Shown here piece after piece: positions 59,508 through 64,000 of a stretch of DNA of 64,000 nt (its first letter is position 1; each line of letters starts with the position of its first letter). Under the pieces are notes generated by a model that did not search any database, was not told the DNA's origin, and saw only the letters and a list, made by a program, of their open reading frames with translations. The DNA comes from Ochrobactrum teleogrylli (GTDB taxonomy: Bacteria; Pseudomonadota; Alphaproteobacteria; Rhizobiales; Rhizobiaceae), in assembly GCF_006376685.1 (NCBI RefSeq), contig NZ_VEWL01000002.1, positions 186,001-250,000 of the forward strand. The letters run 5' to 3'. Made by a program: the position numbers and the translations under genes.

Positions 59508-60422
59508 TCAGGCAGGCTCCAGCACCGCTTCCGTCTTCGGGCGAATGCCAATCATATGGCAGATCGCATAGGGCAGATCGGCACGGTTCATCGTATAGAA
59601 ATGGAAGTCCTGCACACCGCGCTCGATCAGATCCATCACCTGTTCGGCGGCGATGGCCGCAGCCACGAGCTGATGCGTCTGCGGGTCGTTTTCCAGCCCG
59701 TCGAAACGCTCGGCCAGCCAGGCCGGAATATGCGTCGCGGAACGGGCGCAGAAATTCTTGACCTGCTTGAAATTATGCACCGGCAGAACACCCGGAACGA
59801 TCGGGATATAAATCCCCGCCCGGCGCACGCGCTCGACATAACGCTCATAAAGATCGTTCTCGAAGAAGAACTGCGTGATGGCGCGGGTGGCGCCAGCATC
59901 GACCTTGCGCTTCAGCATGTCGATATCGGTCGCGAAATCCGGGCTTTCGGGATGCTTTTCCGGATAGGCGGAAACCGAAATGTCGAAATCCGCAATCTGG
60001 CGCAGGCCACCGACCAGATCGGCACCGTTCAGATAACCGCCGGTTGTCGGCACATATTTTTCACCAATCCCCGCTGCCGGATCACCGCGCAGGGCCACGA
60101 AGCGGTTCACGCCAAGATCGGCGAACTCGCGCACCACGCGGTCAACTTCCTCGCGTGTAGCATCCACACAGGTCAGATGCGCCGCAGGCTTGATGTCGGT
60201 TTCTTTAAGGATACGCGCCACCGTCCGTATTGTACGCTCACGCGTGGAACCGCCCGCGCCATAGGTCACGGAGACGAATTCCGGTTGCAGCGGTGCCAGC
60301 CGTGTGACCGTTTCCCAAAGGCGCTGTTCCATTTCTTCCGATTTGGGCGGAAAGAATTCGAACGATACCCGGGTGGTCTGGCCGACATCCGGTCGGCGGG
60401 AAAGACCATAAAAACCCATCAC
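59508..60422 (-). CDS. metF: 5,10-methylenetetrahydrofolate reductase
   Basis: 304 residues, TIM-barrel flavoenzyme. FEFFPPKSEEME, FVSVTYGAGGSTRERTI, HLTCVDATREEV, FVALRGDPAAG and FAFFFENDLY-like ITQFFFENDLYERYVERV match MetF. It makes 5-methyl-THF for methionine synthase. Its ATG overlaps the stop of the upstream ArsR-methyltransferase gene by four bases (ATGA), so the two are translated together. Confidence 0.95.
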   Translation of the reverse strand: MMGFYGLSRRPDVGQTTRVSFEFFPPKSEEMEQRLWETVTRLAPLQPEFVSVTYGAGGSTRERTIRTVARILKETDIKPAAHLTCVDATREEVDRVVREFADLGVNRFVALRGDPAAGIGEKYVPTTGGYLNGADLVGGLRQIADFDISVSAYPEKHPESPDFATDIDMLKRKVDAGATRAITQFFFENDLYERYVERVRRAGIYIPIVPGVLPVHNFKQVKNFCARSATHIPAWLAERFDGLENDPQTHQLVAAAIAAEQVMDLIERGVQDFHFYTMNRADLPYAICHMIGIRPKTEAVLEPA

Positions 60423-61438
60423 ACTGTCTCCGTCATGCTTGATTCATTCGTTGCCGGATCGGCAATGAGAAGACGCGGATCACGTGCAAGCCAAAGCTTG
60501 ACGGTCAGCCCCTCATCTCCGCTTGCGCCTTTCGGGCTTAATTCCAGCGTCTTTTCAGGCTCAAGGCCCGCTTCCTTCATCCAGCTCAGCATCTGCTCGT
60601 CGCTGAAGCCAAGGCGCAAATGCGCATGGTCTTCGCGCAGGAATTCGAGCGTATGCGGCGCAAAATCGACAATCAGCAAGCGACCGTCCGGACGCAGCGC
60701 ACGCGCGCCTTCACGGATTGCCGAAAGCGGGTCATCCAGAAAGTGCAGCACCTGATGGATCGTCACCAGATCGAAGCTCTCGCGTTCGACCGGCAGGGCA
60801 TAAACGTCGCCCTGGCGCACCTGCGCATTGCCGATGGCCGCAAGATCGAGATTGGCGCGTGCCACGGCCAGCATGTCGCGATTGATATCGATGCCGAGAC
60901 CGCGCGCATAAAGCGGCGCGAAAAGCTCCAGCAAGCGCCCTGTGCCGGTCCCGACATCGAGCATGGCCTGAAACGGCTTTTCGCCGACGATCTTCTTGAG
61001 TGCGGTTTCGACCGCATTTTCGGAAACATGCAGCTTGCGGATTTCGCCCCAGCTGCCAGCATTGGCGCTGAAATAGGCCGCGGCCTTTTCCTGACGGCTG
61101 GATTTGACCTGCGAAAGCCGCTCCTGATCGCGCTCGACCAGCGCATCAGAGCGGTCGAGCCGCGCCAGAAGCCCGCGCGCCAGATCGCCGCTGATCGCAT
61201 TATCCGCCAGCCGGAAATAGGCCCATGCCCCTTCCTGATAGCGGTCGATGAGATCGGCTTCGCCCAACAGCTTGAGATGGCGCGACACACGCGGCTGCGA
61301 CTGGCCGAGAATTGTCGTCAGATCGGAAACTGTCAGGTCGCCCCGCGCCAGAAGCGCCAGAATGCGCAGACGGCTTGGCTCTGCCACCGCCTTCAACACA
61401 TCCACCATCTGATCGAGTTGCAATTGCAAACCGGCCAT
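60419..61438 (-). CDS. ArsR-family regulator fused to a SAM methyltransferase
   Basis: 339 residues from ATG 61438. An ArsR winged helix occupies about residues 8-90 (AEPSRLRILALLARGDLTVSDLTTILGQSQPRVSRHLKLL). A class I methyltransferase domain follows (MLDVGTGTGRLLELFAPLYARGLGIDINRDML; LDDPLSAIREGARALRPDGRLLIVDFAPHTLEF). ArsR-type regulators of methionine metabolism (SahR) sense S-adenosylhomocysteine; a linked methyltransferase domain could be the ligand sensor. Coupling to metF and a palindrome in the promoter support control of methionine synthesis. Confidence 0.85.
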   Translation of the reverse strand: MAGLQLQLDQMVDVLKAVAEPSRLRILALLARGDLTVSDLTTILGQSQPRVSRHLKLLGEADLIDRYQEGAWAYFRLADNAISGDLARGLLARLDRSDALVERDQERLSQVKSSRQEKAAAYFSANAGSWGEIRKLHVSENAVETALKKIVGEKPFQAMLDVGTGTGRLLELFAPLYARGLGIDINRDMLAVARANLDLAAIGNAQVRQGDVYALPVERESFDLVTIHQVLHFLDDPLSAIREGARALRPDGRLLIVDFAPHTLEFLREDHAHLRLGFSDEQMLSWMKEAGLEPEKTLELSPKGASGDEGLTVKLWLARDPRLLIADPATNESSMTETV

Positions 61439-61484
61439 GTCCTCAGCTCTTCCGTTGCGGCACAACCATGGCTGCGCTCAAAAA

Positions 61485-61506
61485 CATATAAAGATATGTT
61501 TATATG
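61485..61506 (-). promoter_or_regulatory. 22-bp palindrome, candidate autoregulatory operator
   Basis: Arms CATATAAA (61485-61492) and TTTATATG (61499-61506) around GATATG; ACATAT/ATATGT nests inside. It lies 47 bp upstream of the ArsR-methyltransferase start and is AT-rich, as known for SahR-type boxes. Confidence 0.65.
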
Positions 61507-61594
61507 GAAAGGCATTCCTATGCAAGTGCTTTTCATGGCAGAATGAACGGGAGCTGGGGATTCGTTCACAGCGAGTGCGGGAAAGGAAAGCGCC

Positions 61595-61918
61595 ATGCGT
61601 GCGGGCACAACGCGTCAAAAGGCAATCGCCAAATCGCTCACATTGCTGCTTCCGGCAGTTCCCTATTCGGATTCGGAACCGATCAGAGCGGCGGCTCTCG
61701 CCCCGCATATGAAGACGCTGCCGCCGTCCACGGCGGTCTGGCTTGCCACCGTGGCGCATGTGCGCCACGCCCATACGGATTATGATACGCTGCGCGATGA
61801 CGGATATGACAAGGATTCCGCGCGCTTCTTTGTGCTAGACGCGATCAACTCAAAGCTGACGGAATGGCGCGCGACACGGCTTCTGTCGCCGGAAGACGAC
61901 GAAGCCGTGGAGATGTAA
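61595..61918 (+). CDS. DUF2293 protein
   Basis: 107 residues. LPPSTAVWLATVAHVRHAHTDYD then DGYDKDSARFFVLDAINSKL and WRATRLL match DUF2293, a small alphaproteobacterial family of unknown role. GGAAAGCGCC lies upstream of the ATG. It is divergent from the ArsR-methyltransferase gene and could share its regulatory region. Confidence 0.78.
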   Translation: MRAGTTRQKAIAKSLTLLLPAVPYSDSEPIRAAALAPHMKTLPPSTAVWLATVAHVRHAHTDYDTLRDDGYDKDSARFFVLDAINSKLTEWRATRLLSPEDDEAVEM

Positions 61919-61943
61919 AAACGCCGCCCGGAGGCGGCGTCTT
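61917..61943. terminator. Terminator between the DUF2293 and MHS-transporter genes
   Basis: ACGCCGCC, CGGA, GGCGGCGT. On the minus strand it is followed by TTTTTAC, so it best serves the MHS transporter gene; on the plus strand the T-run is weak. It overlaps the DUF2293 stop by two bases. Confidence 0.8.
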
Positions 61944-61966
61944 GATCCTAGAGAACCTCGGCCCGT

Positions 61967-63307
61967 TTAATCGACGGACCCATGCCCCTGCAGATAACCG
62001 TGCTTACGCGGGTTCGGCATGAAGATGCTGACCGCAAACACGATGACCATCATGATGGTCACGTACCAGAAGAAGCCGCTTTCCATGCCCTGCTGTTTGA
62101 ACCACAGCGCGACATATTCCGCCGTGCCGCCAAAGATCGCATTGGCGATGGCGTAGGAAAAACCGACGCCAAGGGCGCGCACTTCCGCCGGGAAAAGCTC
62201 GGCTTTCACGATGCCGCTGATGGAGGTGTACATGCTCACCACGGCCAGCGCGATCACGATATAGATGAAAGCCATGGTCGAGCTCTGCACCGAGCCAATC
62301 AATGTCATCAACGGGATCGTGGTCAAGATCGAGATGCCGCCAAAGCCGATCATCATGGTCTTGCGGCCGAGCTTGTCGGACAAGGCGCCGAATAGCGGCT
62401 GCATGAGCATATAGGCCAGCAGCACGAAGGTCATGGTTTCGCTGGCGGTTTCCTTGCTCATGCCGGCCGTATTGACCAGATATTTCTGCATATAGGTTGT
62501 GAACGTATAGAAGGCGAGCGAACCGCCTGCCGTGAAGCCGACAACAACCAGAAACGCCTTGCGATGATGCTTCCAGATGGTGGCGAAGCTGCCGGCAGCC
62601 TTGCTGTTGCGGGTTTCTTCCGTGGTCGTTTCATGCAGCGTGCGGCGCAAAAAGAGCGCCACGATGGCCGCGAGACCACCAATTGCAAACGGGATGCGCC
62701 AGCCCCAGGCGTGAAGCTGTTCAGACGTCAGCAAGAACTGGAGAAGCACGATCACCAGCACGGCCAGAAGCTGGCCACCGATCAGCGTGACATATTGAAA
62801 CGACGAGAAGAAGCCGCGACGGCCTGCAAGCGCAACTTCACTCATATAGGTTGCCGTGGTGCCATATTCGCCACCGACCGAAAGGCCCTGCAACAGACGC
62901 ACGATCAGCAACAGCACCGGCGCCAGCACGCCAATCGATGCATAGGTCGGCAGGATGGCGATGGCAAACGAGCCGAAGCACATCATGGTGACGGAAATCA
63001 GCATCGATGTGCGGCGACCCAGCTTGTCGGCGATACGACCGAACAACCAGCCGCCAATCGGGCGCATCAGAAAGCCGGCCGCGAAAATCGCAGCTGCATT
63101 CAAAAGCTGGCTGGTCTGATCCTCGGCCGGGAAAAACTGCGACGCGAAGTAAAGCGCACCAAACGAATAAACATAGAAATCATACCATTCGACCAGATTG
63201 CCCGAGGCGCTGGCCACAATCGCATAGACGCGACGGCGTGTATCGTGGGCGTCATGCGCCGCTTCGAACTCGCCATTGGCATCGACATGCGTATTTGCAT
63301 TGCTCAT
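61967..63307 (-). CDS. MFS transporter, metabolite:H+ symporter (MHS) family
   Basis: 446 residues from ATG 63307 with GGGAG upstream. Twelve membrane segments. MHS markers: [46 protein letters not shown], and SAFPAEVR-like [14 protein letters not shown]. Relatives take up alpha-ketoglutarate, citrate, proline or shikimate; I cannot choose one. An in-frame TTG at 63322 is a less likely start. The trans-aconitate methyltransferase gene lies upstream. Confidence 0.9.
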   Translation of the reverse strand: MSNANTHVDANGEFEAAHDAHDTRRRVYAIVASASGNLVEWYDFYVYSFGALYFASQFFPAEDQTSQLLNAAAIFAAGFLMRPIGGWLFGRIADKLGRRTSMLISVTMMCFGSFAIAILPTYASIGVLAPVLLLIVRLLQGLSVGGEYGTTATYMSEVALAGRRGFFSSFQYVTLIGGQLLAVLVIVLLQFLLTSEQLHAWGWRIPFAIGGLAAIVALFLRRTLHETTTEETRNSKAAGSFATIWKHHRKAFLVVVGFTAGGSLAFYTFTTYMQKYLVNTAGMSKETASETMTFVLLAYMLMQPLFGALSDKLGRKTMMIGFGGISILTTIPLMTLIGSVQSSTMAFIYIVIALAVVSMYTSISGIVKAELFPAEVRALGVGFSYAIANAIFGGTAEYVALWFKQQGMESGFFWYVTIMMVIVFAVSIFMPNPRKHGYLQGHGSVD

Positions 63308-63621
63308 GTTGAAAACTCCCAAAAGCGGATTCTGTTACCCACATCGAACGACAGCGAAAATTTTGGATGAAGCGCAGCGTTATAAGGATGCCTGCTAACT
63401 TACTAAATTAGCATCGGTTCCAGAATGCGATCAGACCATAGGAGCAAAATCATTTGCATGCAATCTATTGACTTGTAACCAATAGCAAGGCGGACGATGG
63501 CGATCCACCTGCCATCATCCGTCGCAGTTCTTTGAAATAATTGGAAAAATTATAAATGCGCCTGACCGCTGCCCCGGCGAGCGTCAATCACATCCCCGTG
63601 TAGTGGCCGGTTTCGGCATGA
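63308..63621. other. 314-bp interval upstream of the MHS transporter
   Basis: No gene found. It should hold the transporter promoter. I see only weak inverted repeats (GCTAA / TTAGC at 63394-63412; TTGCATGCAA near 63453-63462). Confidence 0.45.
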
Positions 63622-64000
63622 TTATCGCTTCTGGACGAGCATGAAAATACGCGGGAATCGAAGCAGCACCTTGCCGTCGCGAGTCGTCGGATAGTGCGGG
63701 GTGATGCGCTCCCTATAGGCTGCAAGATAGGCCGCCTGCTCGTCCGCATCCAGCGGGTCGAGGAATGGCCTGAGACCCGTGCCCTTGACCCACTCCACGA
63801 TGGCATCCACGCCCGCCAGCGGGTGATTATAGATCGTGTGCCAGATATCAATCCGCGCCGCATCGCCAGCGAAAGCGTCGTAATAAGTCGCGACCGGCGG
63901 CAAAGGCCCCCTGCCCGTCGTGCCGATCTTGGCTGCAAAAGGCGCAGTCTTGGCAACGTCGCGCATCCCGATATGGGTTTGCTCGCCCATATTGTCGGGC
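63622..64000 (-). CDS. tam: Trans-aconitate methyltransferase-like, 5' part missing
   Basis: The C-terminal 125 codons are in the window; the frame is open to the edge ([16 protein letters not shown] at the right). Segments such as [40 protein letters not shown] and [21 protein letters not shown] fit the C-terminal half of Tam, which methylates trans-aconitate made from cis-aconitate. The SAM-binding motif lies outside the window, so the call is partial. Confidence 0.85.
   Translation of the reverse strand, partial: PDNMGEQTHIGMRDVAKTAPFAAKIGTTGRGPLPPVATYYDAFAGDAARIDIWHTIYNHPLAGVDAIVEWVKGTGLRPFLDPLDADEQAAYLAAYRERITPHYPTTRDGKVLLRFPRIFMLVQKR

Overview
The window is chromosomal DNA of an alphaproteobacterium. 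It most resembles Brucellaceae (Brucella/Ochrobactrum): the whole division and cell-wall (dcw) cluster reads like the Brucella one, FtsZ has a long Pro/Gln/Ala linker, the tmRNA tag ends ...ALAA with an alphaproteobacterial 3' hairpin, the SspB, CreA, DUF4169 and UPF0303 proteins are of alphaproteobacterial type, and several intergenic palindromes are of the kind that abound in this family. From memory the Mur proteins are close to Brucella sequences but not identical, so an Ochrobactrum-type strain is my best guess. No prophage, insertion sequence, transposase, CRISPR array or tRNA gene was found.

Layout. 1-110: 3' end of tmRNA. 126-2369: a Bcr/CflA-like efflux pump divergent from a TetR regulator, with a 22-bp palindrome between them. 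2468-4058: SspB and three small proteins. 4070-16164: AsmA-like giant protein, FAD-linked oxidase, UPF0303 protein, a kinase-like/AMP-binding-C-like fusion, UvrD helicase, CreA, a hexapeptide acyltransferase and a Stealth-type sugar-phosphate transferase. 16503-22189: Sco, PrmA, M24 aminopeptidase, AzlCD exporter and a DUF2461 protein. 22194-28327: LigA, RecN, BamD and LpxC. 28672-47387: the dcw cluster, all on the minus strand, in transcription order rsmH-ftsL-ftsI-murE-murF-mraY-murD-ftsW-murG-murC-murB, a strong terminator, then ddl-ftsQ-ftsA-ftsZ and another terminator. 47388-49180: two oppositely oriented 8-bp tandem arrays and mntH with a Mur-type operator. 49322-49757: RNase P RNA on the minus strand. 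49898-57972: cell-wall hydrolases (SLT, AmpD-like amidase, GH25, MltB-like), a TerB/DnaJ protein, two small lipoproteins and a btaAB betaine-lipid operon preceded by a Pho box. 58046-64000: AEC transporter, a 28-residue membrane peptide, metF with an ArsR-methyltransferase fusion under a palindromic operator, a DUF2293 protein, an MHS-family transporter, and a tam-like methyltransferase cut by the window edge.

How it works together. Most of the window serves the envelope: murein precursor synthesis (MurB-F, MraY, MurG, Ddl), septum assembly (FtsZ/A/Q/L/W/I), lipid A (LpxC), outer-membrane protein insertion (BamD), murein turnover, and phosphate-free membrane lipid (BtaAB). Tight ATGA and TGATG overlaps show translational coupling through the dcw genes. 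Terminators at 33871-33912 and 28618-28650 divide the cluster into a murein-precursor unit, a ddl-ftsQAZ unit and lpxC. Small hidden features include a 28-codon gene with a strong ribosome-binding site, TTG or GTG starts chosen by ribosome-binding sites (AsmA, FtsQ, Stealth, AzlC), and a set of intergenic palindromes.
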